Notes: generated by a model from the letters alone, not told the origin. Shown: positions 43,413-52,875, numbered from the stretch's first letter. The stretch: 64,000 bases of DNA from Gracilibacillus alcaliphilus (GCF_016909015.1 NZ_JAFBFA010000010.1:69477-133476), one strand, 5' to 3'. A program made the numbers and translations.

Positions 43413-45197
43413 ATGAATCCGCATATCAAAGAGAAACTGGCGGTACTGCCGGCCCAGCCGGGATGTTATCTTATGAAAGATAGACATGGAACTGTTATAT
43501 ATGTTGGGAAATCTAAAATGTTAAGAAATCGTGTTCGTTCTTATTTTATTGGTGCTAACGATCAGAAGACACAGCGATTAGTAAAAGAAATTGATAATTT
43601 TGAATACATTGTGACGGGTTCAGAAGTCGAAGCACTTATTTTGGAAATGAATTTGATCAAGAAATACGATCCGAAATATAACGTATTATTGAAAGACGAT
43701 AAATCGTATCCTTTTTTGAAGATTACCAATGAACGGCATCCACGCTTGATTATTACGAGAAAAGTCAAAAAAGATAAAGGCAAGTATTTTGGACCTTATC
43801 CCAATGTGATGGCAGCTAGAGAAACGAAAAAACTATTAGACAGGCTCTATCCGTTGCGCAAATGTAATAACCCAAAAGGACGCCATTGCCTCTATTATCA
43901 TATGAATCAGTGTTTGGCTTGTGCCGATAATCCACCGTCTGTGGAAGAGTATCGCCAGATCACACAAGAGGTGGCCAGTTTTTTAAAAGGCGGCTACCAT
44001 CAGATCAAAAAAGAGCTGAAAGAGAAAATGCTGGCTGCGTCAGAAGAATTAAATTTTGAACGTGCCAAGGAATTTCGTGATTTGATTGAACATATTGAAT
44101 CGGTTATGGAACAACAGAAAATCAGTATCAATGATCAAATTGATCGCGATATTTTTAATTATAGCTACGATAAGGGCTGGATGTGTGTACAGGTATTCTT
44201 TATCCGGCAAGGGAAACTCATTGAAAGAGATCTATCTGTATTTCCTTTTTTTGATGAGGCAGAGGAGGCATTTCTTAGTTTCATAGGAAGTTTTTATCTG
44301 CATCATCACCATCCAAAACCAAAAGAAATCCTTGTACCGATTGCAACTAATATCGAATCATTGAAAGAGTTATTAGATGTGGATGTACACATACCTTTAC
44401 GCGGCCGAAAAAAGGAATTAGTAGAATTGGCAATGAAAAACGCGGAAATTGCTTTGCAAGAGAAATTCAGCTTAATTGAACGTAATGAAGAACGTACTAT
44501 TAAAGCGGTGGAAACGTTAGGGGAAGCACTAAATATTGAAACACCGCATCGAATTGAGGCTTTTGATAATTCCAATATTCAAGGAACAGATCCAGTTTCT
44601 GCGATGGTGGTCTTTATCGATGGCCAGCCAGCGAAAAAAGAATATCGAAAATACAAGATTAAAGGAGTCAAGGGACCGGATGATTATGAGACGATGCGAG
44701 AGGTTATCCGCCGCCGATATACAAGAGTGCTGAAAGAGAATAATCCTTTACCTGATTTAATTGTCGTAGATGGTGGTAAAGGCCAGATGTCAGCCGCATT
44801 AGATGTATTAGAGAATGAGTTGGGATTAGACATTCCTTTGTGTGGATTAGCAAAAGATGATAAACATAAGACAAGTGAGCTCTTGTATGGTGACCCGCCA
44901 GTAATGATTGACTTAGACCGCCGCTCCCAATCTTTTTATTTAATTCAGCGCATTCAAGAGGAAGTTCACCGTTTTGCGATCACCTTTCACCGGCAGTTAC
45001 GGGGAAAAAGCGTTTTTCATTCCAAACTAGATGAGATTGACGGAGTCGGTGCACAGCGCAAGAGATTGCTTTTGACCCATTTTAAATCAGTAACAGAGAT
45101 CGAACAGGCAAGTGTAGAGGAAATTACCAGGTTAGGCATACCAAAACCGGTGGCAGAGAATATCCTCCAGCAATTACAAGAGGAAGAATCGGAATAA
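43413..45197 (+). CDS. uvrC: excinuclease ABC subunit C
   Basis: Makes both incisions in nucleotide excision repair. The 594-residue protein has the GIY-YIG nuclease at the N-terminus (QPGCYLMKDRHGTVIYVGKSKMLRNRV), a UVR motif near residue 200 (ERAKEFRDLIEHIESVMEQQ), an RNase H-like endonuclease domain (IEAFDNSNIQGTDPVSAMVVF; LIVVDGGKGQM) and C-terminal HhH motifs (EIDGVGAQRKRLLLTHF). ATG 43413 follows a taggggggat site; the longer frame runs into the repeat. Confidence 0.95.
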   Translation: MNPHIKEKLAVLPAQPGCYLMKDRHGTVIYVGKSKMLRNRVRSYFIGANDQKTQRLVKEIDNFEYIVTGSEVEALILEMNLIKKYDPKYNVLLKDDKSYPFLKITNERHPRLIITRKVKKDKGKYFGPYPNVMAARETKKLLDRLYPLRKCNNPKGRHCLYYHMNQCLACADNPPSVEEYRQITQEVASFLKGGYHQIKKELKEKMLAASEELNFERAKEFRDLIEHIESVMEQQKISINDQIDRDIFNYSYDKGWMCVQVFFIRQGKLIERDLSVFPFFDEAEEAFLSFIGSFYLHHHHPKPKEILVPIATNIESLKELLDVDVHIPLRGRKKELVELAMKNAEIALQEKFSLIERNEERTIKAVETLGEALNIETPHRIEAFDNSNIQGTDPVSAMVVFIDGQPAKKEYRKYKIKGVKGPDDYETMREVIRRRYTRVLKENNPLPDLIVVDGGKGQMSAALDVLENELGLDIPLCGLAKDDKHKTSELLYGDPPVMIDLDRRSQSFYLIQRIQEEVHRFAITFHRQLRGKSVFHSKLDEIDGVGAQRKRLLLTHFKSVTEIEQASVEEITRLGIPKPVAENILQQLQEEESE

Positions 45198-45437
45198 GTG
45201 AACTTGGTTAAAAAGTGGAATATGACGGAGCAGGGCAGATAGAGCTACCACAAATGATTATTTTGTAGCCTTTGGGAGTTATCGCGCGAGGCAGTCATTC
45301 TCAGCCTTCATTTCAAGAGACTTTTAGATTTTAAGCGGATATGTCTGAGAAGTCTCAGATGGAGGTAATAAAAGTCCGCACTTACGGTCCTCCTGCTTAT
45401 CTGGGGCAATGCTAGGCTTTACACAGGGGAATAAAAA
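45198..45437. other. structured non-coding stretch in place of lysC
   Basis: There is no open frame on either strand. It contains strong pairings: agatggagg (near 45357) with cctcctgcttatct (near 45389), ccgcacttacgg between them, and tctgagaagtctcaga (45342-45357). It does not show the lysine riboswitch signature. In B. subtilis lysC occupies this place. I cannot name it. Confidence 0.4.
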
Positions 45438-45483
45438 GAATAGCGGCAGTCCTAATGTGGATCTGTCCCGCTGTTCTTTTTTA
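45438..45483. terminator. bidirectional terminator between uvrC and yslB
   Basis: aagaatagcgg pairs with ccgctgttctt, with aaaaag on the left and tttttt on the right, so it can end transcription from both the uvrC side and the convergent yslB gene. Confidence 0.85.
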
Positions 45484-45540
45484 ATCCGGATTATGGATGC
45501 GAAAAGTTCTATTCAACCACTACATGCTGCACCCAGCTCT

Positions 45541-45966
45541 TTAGCTTTGTATGACATGTAATAATATTTGATCTTTCTTTGTTTCCACTACACACTCGTT
45601 GGCTTCTTCTTTGATTTGTACCACAGACTCTGCCAAGAAACCCGCCTCTAAGACATAATCTACCTGTTCTAATGTTTGCTGTCTTGCTTGAATGATATCG
45701 CCGCCCAGTTCAAAAATAAGCCGTTTACGCTTTTCTTGGACGAGGTTTAATTCACCCCAGCCAACATGAGCGAAAAACTCTTTTACTTCTTCTAAACTGC
45801 CGCATTGGGCTTGTCGGGCTATATTCTTACCCATTATATACAGTATCAATTCGGTTTCTTGACCTAGCATATCAGGCAGGCCAATATATCGTATCAAATC
45901 ATAGCCACTGCTTGTAGTTTGCAGGTTAGCAAGCACAGTAGCCAGATTGGTTCTCTGTTTCGTCAC
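45541..45966 (-). CDS. yslB: DUF2507 protein YslB-like
   Basis: A 141-residue soluble protein with the DUF2507 (V4R-related) features: GYDLIRYIGLPDMLGQETELILYIMGKNIARQ and FFAHVGWGELNLV. Role unknown. It is next to sdhC as in B. subtilis, but it reads on the opposite strand here. Confidence 0.88.
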   Translation of the reverse strand: MTKQRTNLATVLANLQTTSSGYDLIRYIGLPDMLGQETELILYIMGKNIARQAQCGSLEEVKEFFAHVGWGELNLVQEKRKRLIFELGGDIIQARQQTLEQVDYVLEAGFLAESVVQIKEEANECVVETKKDQILLHVIQS

Positions 45967-46203
45967 TAGATTGTTCCCCTCTCTTACCTTGGTCAGACTG
46001 TATCACTTATATACATTATCACCTTTTTCAGCTATTTCTGCAATTACTTACTGGGAATTTTCTATATAAATCTGACATTTTGCTGTTTTTAGCATGCCTG
46101 CATCAGGCAAATCACCTTATCTGACAAGTGTGTCAGCTGTTCCTTACATATTACACATTAGATTTCTTATTCTCCTATTTTTTTTAAAATCTATTTCGTT
46201 TTC

Positions 46204-46232
46204 TTGACGCTTATAGTGGATAGAAGTACAAT
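46204..46232 (+). promoter_or_regulatory. sigma-A promoter of sdhCAB
   Basis: TTGACG (46204-46209), 17-bp spacer, TACAAT (46227-46232). A 160-base leader follows. At 46321-46329 in this leader the palindrome aaagcgctt is the centre of a CcpA cre site (outer bases do not fit well). The 427-bp gap also has the inverted repeats gcctgcatcaggc and ctgacaagtgtgtcag near 46095-46135. Confidence 0.75.
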
Positions 46233-46393
46233 AAATATGGTGCCAATATACGAATTTCTTTGGATGGGAAATAAAAAGATTGATTTCAAATGTAAAGAGA
46301 TGTGTAAGTTGAAAAAGTGTAAAGCGCTTCAATATTAGTGCGGAAAGAATCGTATGTTGCAAAAACATCATTTTAGAGGGGGGTACATAAAAA

Positions 46394-47002
46394 GTGGAGA
46401 ATAAGCAGTTTTTTTATCGCAGGCTTCATTCATTGTTAGGAGTTGTGCCAATCGGGATTTTCTTAATTCAGCATTTAATTGTCAATCATTTCGCTGTATA
46501 TGGTCCTGAGAGCTTTAATAAAGCGGCACATTTCATGGAATCATTGCCATTTCGTTATGCGTTGGAGATATTTGTTATCTTCTTGCCAATCTTGTTTCAT
46601 GCTGTGCTGGGAGTCTATATTGTCCTGGTTGCAAAGAATAATGTCAAACGTTACGGCTTTTTCCGAAATTGGATGTTCTTCCTGCAAAGAATCACCGGTA
46701 TTATTACACTAATTTTTATTGTGTGGCATGTCTGGGAAACAAGAGTTCAAATTGGTTTAGGAACGCAAGAACTTGATTACAGCCTAATGGAGAATATCCT
46801 GTCTAATCCAGTTATGTTTGGATTCTATGTACTGGGTATTGTGTCAACAACCTTCCATTTTGCTAATGGTTTATGGAGTTTCTTAGTTAGCTGGGGGATT
46901 ACAGCAACACCGCGTTCCCAAAGAATTGCTACATATGCTACTTTAATCGTTTTCGTAGCAATAACATATATTGGTTTGCGTGCATTGTTTGCATTTGTTT
47001 AG
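46394..47002 (+). CDS. sdhC: succinate dehydrogenase cytochrome b558 subunit
   Basis: The 202-residue membrane anchor that binds haem and menaquinone, with five helices. Conserved His residues for the haems are visible at HSLLGVVPIGIFLIQHLIVNH near the N-terminus and in FHAVLGVYIV, VWHVWETR and FHFANGLWSF. It starts at GTG 46394 with a tagaggggg site. First gene of sdhCAB, complex II of the TCA cycle and respiratory chain. Confidence 0.95.
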   Translation: MENKQFFYRRLHSLLGVVPIGIFLIQHLIVNHFAVYGPESFNKAAHFMESLPFRYALEIFVIFLPILFHAVLGVYIVLVAKNNVKRYGFFRNWMFFLQRITGIITLIFIVWHVWETRVQIGLGTQELDYSLMENILSNPVMFGFYVLGIVSTTFHFANGLWSFLVSWGITATPRSQRIATYATLIVFVAITYIGLRALFAFV

Positions 47003-47038
47003 AAGCTTGAAGTAAAGATGTAGAGGGAGTGAGTATAA

Positions 47039-48790
47039 ATGAGTGATCGCAATATCGTTATTGTTGGCGGTGGTCTTGCCGGTTTAATGGCCACTATTAA
47101 AGCAGCAGAAGCAGGTGTACATGTGGACCTTATGTCTATCGTACCTGTGAAAAGGTCTCACTCTGTTTGTGCACAAGGCGGAATTAACGGTGCAGTCAAC
47201 ACTAAAGGGGAAGGAGATTCCCCGTGGGAACACTTTGATGATTCGGTTTACGGCGGTGATTTCTTGGCAAATCAACCGCCAGTGAAGGCAATGTGTGACG
47301 CAGCACCTGGAATTATACATATGCTGGATCGAATGGGAGTGATGTTTAACCGTACACCAGAAGGTCTGTTAGACTTCCGTCGATTTGGAGGAACACAGCA
47401 TCACCGTACAGCATATGCTGGTGCAACAACAGGGCAGCAATTATTATATGCTTTAGATGAGCAAGTGCGTCGTTATGAGGTGCAAGGCTTGGTAACGAAA
47501 TATGAAGGCTGGGAGTTTATCTCGGCAATTATTGATGATGATGGGGTTGGCCGTGGTGTGATTGGCCAGCATCTGAAATCTCATGAATTGAAAGTATTCA
47601 AGGCAGACGCCACTATCTTGGCTTCCGGAGGACCGGGTATTATTTTCGGCAAGTCAACGAACTCCGTGATCAATACTGGTTCGGCAGCGGCAGCCTTGTA
47701 TTTGCAAGGAGCAGCATATGCTAATGGTGAATTTATTCAAATCCACCCAACGGCAATCCCTGGGGATGATAAGCTTCGTTTGATGAGTGAATCTGCACGT
47801 GGTGAAGGTGGACGAGTATGGACATACAAAGATGGAGAACCGTGGTATTTCTTGGAAGAGAAGTATCCGGCATATGGTAACTTGGTTCCTCGTGATATCG
47901 CAACCCGTGAAATCTTTGATGTATGTGTTAACCAGAAGCTTGGTATTAATGGCGAGAATATGGTTTATTTAGATCTATCTCATAAAGATCCAAAAGAGTT
48001 AGACGTAAAGCTTGGAGGAATTATCGAAATTTATGAGAAATTCGTTGGCGAAGATCCACGTAAAGTACCGATGAAGATTTTCCCAGCAGTACACTACTCC
48101 ATGGGCGGTCTATGGGTGGATTATGAGCAAATGACCAATATCCCAGGTGTTTTTGCAGCGGGTGAGTGTGATTATACACAGCATGGTGCAAACCGATTAG
48201 GTGCCAACTCCTTATTATCTTCCATTTATGGCGGTATGGTTGCTGGTCCGAATGCCATCAAGTATATGGACGGCTTAGAGAAAACGATTGAAGATGTTTC
48301 CTCTGAGGTATTTGAGCGCCAGTTAAAAGAAGAGGAAGCTAAATTTGAAGAGTTGCTTAATATGCGCGGGGAAGAAAATGCCTATCAGCTTCATAAAGAA
48401 TTGGGCGAGTGGATGACGGATAACGTAACAGTTGTTCGTGAAAATGATAGATTATTAAAGACAGACGAAAAAATCCAGGAATTATTAAAACGTTGGGAAA
48501 ACATCAACATGGATGATACTTCTCGTTGGAATAACTCCGGGGTTATGTTTACCCGTCAGTTGAAGAATATGCTTCATTTAGCTCGTGTCATTACACTAGG
48601 GGCCTACAATCGAAATGAGAGCCGCGGTGCTCATTATAAACCAGAATTCCCAGAGCGTAATGATGAGGAATGGTTAAAGACAACAAAGGCCTTTTTCGAT
48701 CCAGCGGCAAAGGCACCTGAATTTGAGTATGAAGAAGTGGATGTGTCACTAATCAAACCGAGAAAACGTGACTACAGTAAGAAAAAATAA
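47039..48790 (+). CDS. sdhA: succinate dehydrogenase flavoprotein subunit
   Basis: A 583-residue subunit that oxidises succinate to fumarate. The FAD-binding motif VGGGLAGLMATIKAAEAG is at the N-terminus, and the covalent FAD His is in RSHSVCAQGGINGA. Substrate residues lie in HPTAIPGDDKLRLMSESARGEGG and the late HYSMGGLWVD and GECDYTQHGANRLGANSLL. It follows sdhC by 36 bp with an agggagtg site. Confidence 0.97.
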   Translation: MSDRNIVIVGGGLAGLMATIKAAEAGVHVDLMSIVPVKRSHSVCAQGGINGAVNTKGEGDSPWEHFDDSVYGGDFLANQPPVKAMCDAAPGIIHMLDRMGVMFNRTPEGLLDFRRFGGTQHHRTAYAGATTGQQLLYALDEQVRRYEVQGLVTKYEGWEFISAIIDDDGVGRGVIGQHLKSHELKVFKADATILASGGPGIIFGKSTNSVINTGSAAAALYLQGAAYANGEFIQIHPTAIPGDDKLRLMSESARGEGGRVWTYKDGEPWYFLEEKYPAYGNLVPRDIATREIFDVCVNQKLGINGENMVYLDLSHKDPKELDVKLGGIIEIYEKFVGEDPRKVPMKIFPAVHYSMGGLWVDYEQMTNIPGVFAAGECDYTQHGANRLGANSLLSSIYGGMVAGPNAIKYMDGLEKTIEDVSSEVFERQLKEEEAKFEELLNMRGEENAYQLHKELGEWMTDNVTVVRENDRLLKTDEKIQELLKRWENINMDDTSRWNNSGVMFTRQLKNMLHLARVITLGAYNRNESRGAHYKPEFPERNDEEWLKTTKAFFDPAAKAPEFEYEEVDVSLIKPRKRDYSKKK

Positions 48791-48806
48791 AAGGGGGTAG
48801 CGAAAC

Positions 48807-49568
48807 ATGGCGGAAGAAAAGCTAACACTTATTATTACACGTCAAGATAATCGAGATTCAGCTCCCTATGAGGAGACTTTTCACGTAAACTATCGCAAGA
48901 ATATGAATATCATCTCTGCCTTAATGGAGATCCAGCGTAATCCAGTTAATGCAGAAGGACAGCATGTGGCACCTGTGCAGTGGGAATCTAACTGTTTAGA
49001 GGAAGTGTGTGGAGCCTGTTCCATGGTGATTAATGGGACACCGCAGCAAGCTTGTTCTACACTTGTAGATAAGTTAGAGCAGCCCATCCGCATTCAGCCT
49101 ATGTCTACGTTCCCTGTTGAGCGTGACTTGGTAATAGACCGAAGCCGGATGTTTGATTCTTTGAAAAAGGTAAAGGCATGGATTCCAATTGATGGTACGT
49201 ATGATCTGGGACCAGGTCCAAAAATGCCTGAGAATAAACGTCAATGGGCTTATGAATTGTCGAAGTGTATGACATGCGGTGTTTGTCTAGAGGCTTGTCC
49301 AAACGTAAATAGCAAGTCTGACTTTATTGGACCTGCTCCATTATCTCAAGTTCGTCTGTTCAATGCCCATCCAACTGGAGAAATGCATAAAGGCGAACGT
49401 TTAAATGCACTGATGGAAGACGGAGGTATCTCTGGATGTGGTAACTCACAGAACTGTGTCCAAGTTTGTCCAAAAGGTATCCCATTAACTACTTCAATTG
49501 CGGCATTGAACCGTGATACTAATATTCAATCCTTTAAGAATTTCTTTGGCAGTGATCATTCTTACTAA
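48807..49568 (+). CDS. sdhB: succinate dehydrogenase iron-sulfur subunit
   Basis: A 253-residue subunit that carries electrons from SdhA to the quinone site. The [2Fe-2S] ligands are in CLEEVCGACSMVINGTPQQAC (residues about 55-75) and the [4Fe-4S]/[3Fe-4S] ligands in CMTCGVCLEACP and CGNSQNCVQVCPKGIP. It is last in the operon, 16 bp after sdhA. Confidence 0.97.
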   Translation: MAEEKLTLIITRQDNRDSAPYEETFHVNYRKNMNIISALMEIQRNPVNAEGQHVAPVQWESNCLEEVCGACSMVINGTPQQACSTLVDKLEQPIRIQPMSTFPVERDLVIDRSRMFDSLKKVKAWIPIDGTYDLGPGPKMPENKRQWAYELSKCMTCGVCLEACPNVNSKSDFIGPAPLSQVRLFNAHPTGEMHKGERLNALMEDGGISGCGNSQNCVQVCPKGIPLTTSIAALNRDTNIQSFKNFFGSDHSY

Positions 49569-49575
49569 GGACAGA

Positions 49576-49620
49576 AGGGGCTGTTGCACAATGAGAAATA
49601 CGTTGTGCAGCAGCCCTTTC
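49576..49620 (+). terminator. terminator after sdhCAB
   Basis: aggggctgttgcacaa pairs with ttgtgcagcagcccttt: a 15-bp stem with one extra base, followed by a short T-run. It marks the border of island 2. Confidence 0.88.
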
Positions 49621-49756
49621 CATTACCTTAACCAGCATGGAAAGCCGACACCATGGATGTCTTCATCCCCATTTCAGAGCCAATTGGATCAGAGGACACT
49701 CGAAAGCCAGTTTTGATAGATTTTATTGTAAGTAGCGTTTAGTGTATTGTATCTTT

Positions 49757-49925
49757 AGAGTTGTCCCCTGCTCTGAGCACCCAGCAACTAACGCAACTTC
49801 CCTCAGCTCCGTACGATAAGTCAACATCGGTTCCTAACGTTCACCGTGTTTCCTTTATCCCTGTGCTTCAGTCCAGTTCGTACGTTGCTGAACGGACGCT
49901 CTGCGCTTTTTTTCCTTGTGCTGAT
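49757..49925. repeat. type A intergenic repeat, copy A3
   Basis: Shares agcaactaacgcaacttccc and tcagctccgtacgataa with A1, and tcaacatcggttcctaacg, cagtccagttcgtacgttgc and tgaacggacgctctgcgc with A1 and A2. It lacks the two blocks nested in A1. No gene. Confidence 0.85.
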
Positions 49926-50000
49926 TGTGTTTGAGGCGATAAGTCTTGTACAACTACTTCCTTTCCCTATCCTTTTCATGTAAACTAATATTTATCACAA

Positions 50001-50016
50001 TATGGACATATCCATA
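50001..50016. promoter_or_regulatory. perfect palindrome ahead of the LytTR gene
   Basis: tatggacatatccata is a perfect 16-bp palindrome 48 bp before the start codon. It could be an operator for a dimeric repressor; it does not look like a LytTR direct repeat. Confidence 0.45.
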
Positions 50017-50064
50017 ACAATAATGTTAATATATTTCGAATACAAAGTGCAGAGAGGTCATAGT

Positions 50065-51108
50065 ATGTTGAAATTAGCAGAATTAGAGTATCATCAAGGG
50101 GATTATCTTCTATTTCCCCCTTTTAGTTTCGAGGTACAAGCGGGTGAACGGAAGGCAGTTCAATCCACGGTTAATGTCCGTCAATTGATACTGAAAATGA
50201 TAACAGGAGAACTTGCCTCCTTTAAAGGGAAAGTACAGGTGAATAATATCACTTTGCCTATGAATAAAGCGGAGTATTTTCAAGCGATAGCTATTTGCCT
50301 GTTTGATGAGACTTTCTATGAACGAATGACAGTCAGAGAGTTTTTACGATTTTTTCAATTATTATATCAATCTGCAATTGACGTGCCTCAAGTGCTGGAG
50401 GATATACAACTGCAAGAAAAAGAGTCTGTTAAAATCCAACGCTTAACCTATTCTGAGAAACGCCGGCTTCAATTTGGCAAGGCCGTTATTCAAGAAGCAG
50501 ATATTTTTGTATTTGAAGAACCGGACTTAAATGTCGATTTAGAAACAAAGCGAGTCTTGACACAAATATTAGACAAGCTAACTAAGCAGCAAAAAGCGGT
50601 GCTTATTTTAACAGCCAATATGGAAAGTGCCATTATCTTAACGGATGATGTCTATCGATTAGATGAGCATGGCTTACGGAGTGTCAAGGTAAACGATGAA
50701 GAAGATACGGCAAATGATTCTGAAATGCAGGAAACAGAAGAAGAGAGTGAGATAATAGCGCCTTCTTTTACTTTACAAAAGATATCTGCCAAAGTAGAGG
50801 ATAAGATTATTCTCTTTGATCCACAAGAAATTGATTATATTGAAAGCCATGAGGGACAGGCTATTCTTTATTCACAAGGTGTGTCCTTTTCGACGTCTTT
50901 TACGCTTCGCGAACTGGAGGATCGTTTAGTTTATCAAGGTTTCTTTCGTTGTCATCGTTCTTATATTGTCAATTTACAGAAGATACGTGAAGTGATTACA
51001 TGGACTAGAAATAGTTACAGTCTGGTATTAAATGATACTGCAGGAACTCAAGTGCCTTTATCCAAATCAAAGCTTCCTGAATTGAAGCAAATTTTAGGGG
51101 TGGAATAA
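50065..51108 (+). CDS. LytTR regulator fused to a degenerate ABC-ATPase domain
   Basis: A 347-residue protein. Residues 1-205 follow the ABC-ATPase fold but without a usable Walker A (GERKAVQSTVNVRQLILKM in place of GxxGxGKT); the signature is reduced (RLTYSEKRRLQFGKAVIQ), and the Walker B region IFVFEEPDLNVD remains. After an acidic linker (about 212-235, EEDTANDSEMQETEEESE), residues 240-345 are a LytTR DNA-binding domain (EIDYIESHEGQAILYS; FFRCHRSYIVNLQKI). ATG 50065 fits agagaggtca upstream. It precedes an ABC-2 exporter and probably controls it. Confidence 0.88.
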   Translation: MLKLAELEYHQGDYLLFPPFSFEVQAGERKAVQSTVNVRQLILKMITGELASFKGKVQVNNITLPMNKAEYFQAIAICLFDETFYERMTVREFLRFFQLLYQSAIDVPQVLEDIQLQEKESVKIQRLTYSEKRRLQFGKAVIQEADIFVFEEPDLNVDLETKRVLTQILDKLTKQQKAVLILTANMESAIILTDDVYRLDEHGLRSVKVNDEEDTANDSEMQETEEESEIIAPSFTLQKISAKVEDKIILFDPQEIDYIESHEGQAILYSQGVSFSTSFTLRELEDRLVYQGFFRCHRSYIVNLQKIREVITWTRNSYSLVLNDTAGTQVPLSKSKLPELKQILGVE

Positions 51109-51179
51109 GCTCCATTTAGTGTTTGAAATGCTCCATTCACCGAAAATATGCTGCCAAACCCTTGATGTTAAGCTATTCT
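51109..51179 (+). promoter_or_regulatory. candidate LytTR binding site and promoter of the ABC-2 exporter
   Basis: GCTCCATTT (51109-51117) and GCTCCATTC (51130-51138) are direct repeats spaced 21 bp start to start, the arrangement known for LytTR proteins such as AgrA and ComE. A -10-like TATTCT is at 51174-51179; at the -35 position the sequence (ctgcca) is poor, as expected for an activated promoter. Confidence 0.6.
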
Positions 51180-51218
51180 GAATGCAAGCAATGAAATTAC
51201 ACACAGGAGGGTTTGGCG

Positions 51219-52067
51219 ATGTCATCGATAATAGAAGTGACGCATTTGGAGAAAGTTTTTGGTGATAAACGGGCACTACAGGATCTAAATTTTCAAGTGG
51301 AGCAGGGAGAAACGTTTGGCTTTTTGGGGCCAAGTGGATCAGGAAAAACAACAACTATTAAAATTTTAACAGGACAATTACGAAAAACATCTGGTGAAGC
51401 CAAGGTACTTGGATTGCCAGCTGAACAATTAAATAAACCAGAATATCGGAAACGCTTTGGGGTAGTGACCGATAATAGTGGATTATACCAGCGTCTCAGT
51501 ATCTTCGATAATCTAAAATTATACGCCCAATTATATGATGTGCCCCTGAACAGAATCGAAGAGGTATTAGAGATGGTCAATTTAAGAAACGAACAGAAAA
51601 CACAGGTAGTAAAGCTGTCCAAGGGCATGACACAGCGTGTGATATTGGCTCGAGCTTTATTGCACAAACCAGAACTATTATTTTTGGATGAACCTACATC
51701 TGCCTTAGATCCTGTTAATTCCAAACATATCCATACTGGATTAAAGGAATTAAACAAGCTAGGTACAACCATTTTTCTCACGACACATGATATGAGTGAA
51801 GCCGATTATTTGTGTAACCGAGTGGCTTTTCTTCATAAAGGAAAGGTACAGTTATTAGATACACCAAGTCAGTTAAAGAAACAATTCCGTGAAGAGTTAA
51901 TTCAAGTAGAGCTGAGAGATGGGAGTCAATTAGAATTACCATTAGCTCCTGCCAGTGCCGCTGAGCTGCAGGGTTATCTTGCTGCGGATCAAGTGGAAAC
52001 CATTTATACAAAGGAACCTACACTAGGTGATATCTTTGTAGAAGTAACAGGGAGGGAACTAATATGA
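51219..52067 (+). CDS. ABC transporter ATP-binding protein (ABC-2 exporter)
   Basis: A 282-residue ATPase with Walker A GPSGSGKTTTIKIL near residue 38, signature LSKGMTQRVILARALL near 130 and Walker B LLFLDEPTSALD near 153, then H-loop LTTHDM. The C-terminal extension is typical of ABC-2 drug or peptide exporters. ATG 51219 fits aggagggt; the frame's TTG at 51213 lies too close. It overlaps the next gene by four bases (ATGA). Confidence 0.93.
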   Translation: MSSIIEVTHLEKVFGDKRALQDLNFQVEQGETFGFLGPSGSGKTTTIKILTGQLRKTSGEAKVLGLPAEQLNKPEYRKRFGVVTDNSGLYQRLSIFDNLKLYAQLYDVPLNRIEEVLEMVNLRNEQKTQVVKLSKGMTQRVILARALLHKPELLFLDEPTSALDPVNSKHIHTGLKELNKLGTTIFLTTHDMSEADYLCNRVAFLHKGKVQLLDTPSQLKKQFREELIQVELRDGSQLELPLAPASAAELQGYLAADQVETIYTKEPTLGDIFVEVTGRELI

Positions 52068-52759
52068 GTTTTTCTATCAAACGTCTTATGGCTATTTTTC
52101 AAAAGGATTTAAAAGATTTATATCGTAATCTGTATGTATTATCAACTGTACTGCTGCCGCTTGTTTTTGCATTTATATACGGCAGGATGGATGAGGTACC
52201 AGCAGAGATTCAGTTCTTTCTCGTTAGTTTAACACTGTCCATGGTGGGGACATTTCTACAATGTGCCATTATTGCGGAAGAAAAGGAAAAGAATACATTG
52301 CGCGGGCTTATGCTGTCACCGGCCACCTTACCAGAAATATTAGCTGGAAAAAGTTTGGTTACTGTTGTGATTACAATAGTAACGCTTCTATTATGTATCA
52401 GAATGGCTGGATTTAATCCAGACCATATTATCTTAGTAATCGTGGGAATTGTCTTATCATTGATTTTCTTTTTGGCATTAGGTACTTGGCTCGGTTTGGT
52501 TACAAGATCAGTCTTAGAAGCCTCTGTATATGTCCTGCCGATTATGATGATTTTTGGGATGAGTAATATGTTCATTGGTTTAAAGGAAGATTACGCCTTT
52601 TTACAAGTTTTAGAGTATACACCAGGCCTTCAATTAGTAGAGATCGCTAGTTTAACGGACGTTTCACAAAGCTGGAAACCGCTGCTGATTATTTTTGCTT
52701 GGGCTGCAGGTGCTGTTATCTTAAGTGTTATTACCTTTCGAAAACGTTCCTTTGATTAA
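52064..52759 (+). CDS. ABC-2 type permease
   Basis: A 231-residue protein with six helices. The IIAEEKEKNTLRGLMLSPATLPEILAGK segment between helices 2 and 3 is the ABC-2 coupling motif. With the preceding ATPase it should form an exporter; substrate unknown (drug, peptide or lantibiotic self-protection are possible). Coupled to the ATPase by an ATGA overlap. Confidence 0.9.
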   Translation: MSFSIKRLMAIFQKDLKDLYRNLYVLSTVLLPLVFAFIYGRMDEVPAEIQFFLVSLTLSMVGTFLQCAIIAEEKEKNTLRGLMLSPATLPEILAGKSLVTVVITIVTLLLCIRMAGFNPDHIILVIVGIVLSLIFFLALGTWLGLVTRSVLEASVYVLPIMMIFGMSNMFIGLKEDYAFLQVLEYTPGLQLVEIASLTDVSQSWKPLLIIFAWAAGAVILSVITFRKRSFD

Positions 52760-52875
52760 CAGGAACTCAATCTGTTCAAAACTGATACAGTCTGATCAAA
52801 TAGTTTAGGAAAATTCCAACCTTTACAAATATGATATAACATGATATAACAATAACAAGGAATATGTTTGCAGAT

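Noticed and set aside
42986..43487. Frames of 82-90 residues on both strands within repeat B1
   Set aside because: They follow the inverted-repeat structure, are not kept in B2, and lack start signals.
45198..45437. Lysine riboswitch
   Set aside because: The position fits lysC, but the gaggtgc and related core segments of the L-box are absent and no lysC follows.
51293..51781. 162-residue minus-strand frame
   Set aside because: Shadow of the ABC ATPase gene on the other strand; no ribosome site or recognisable motif.
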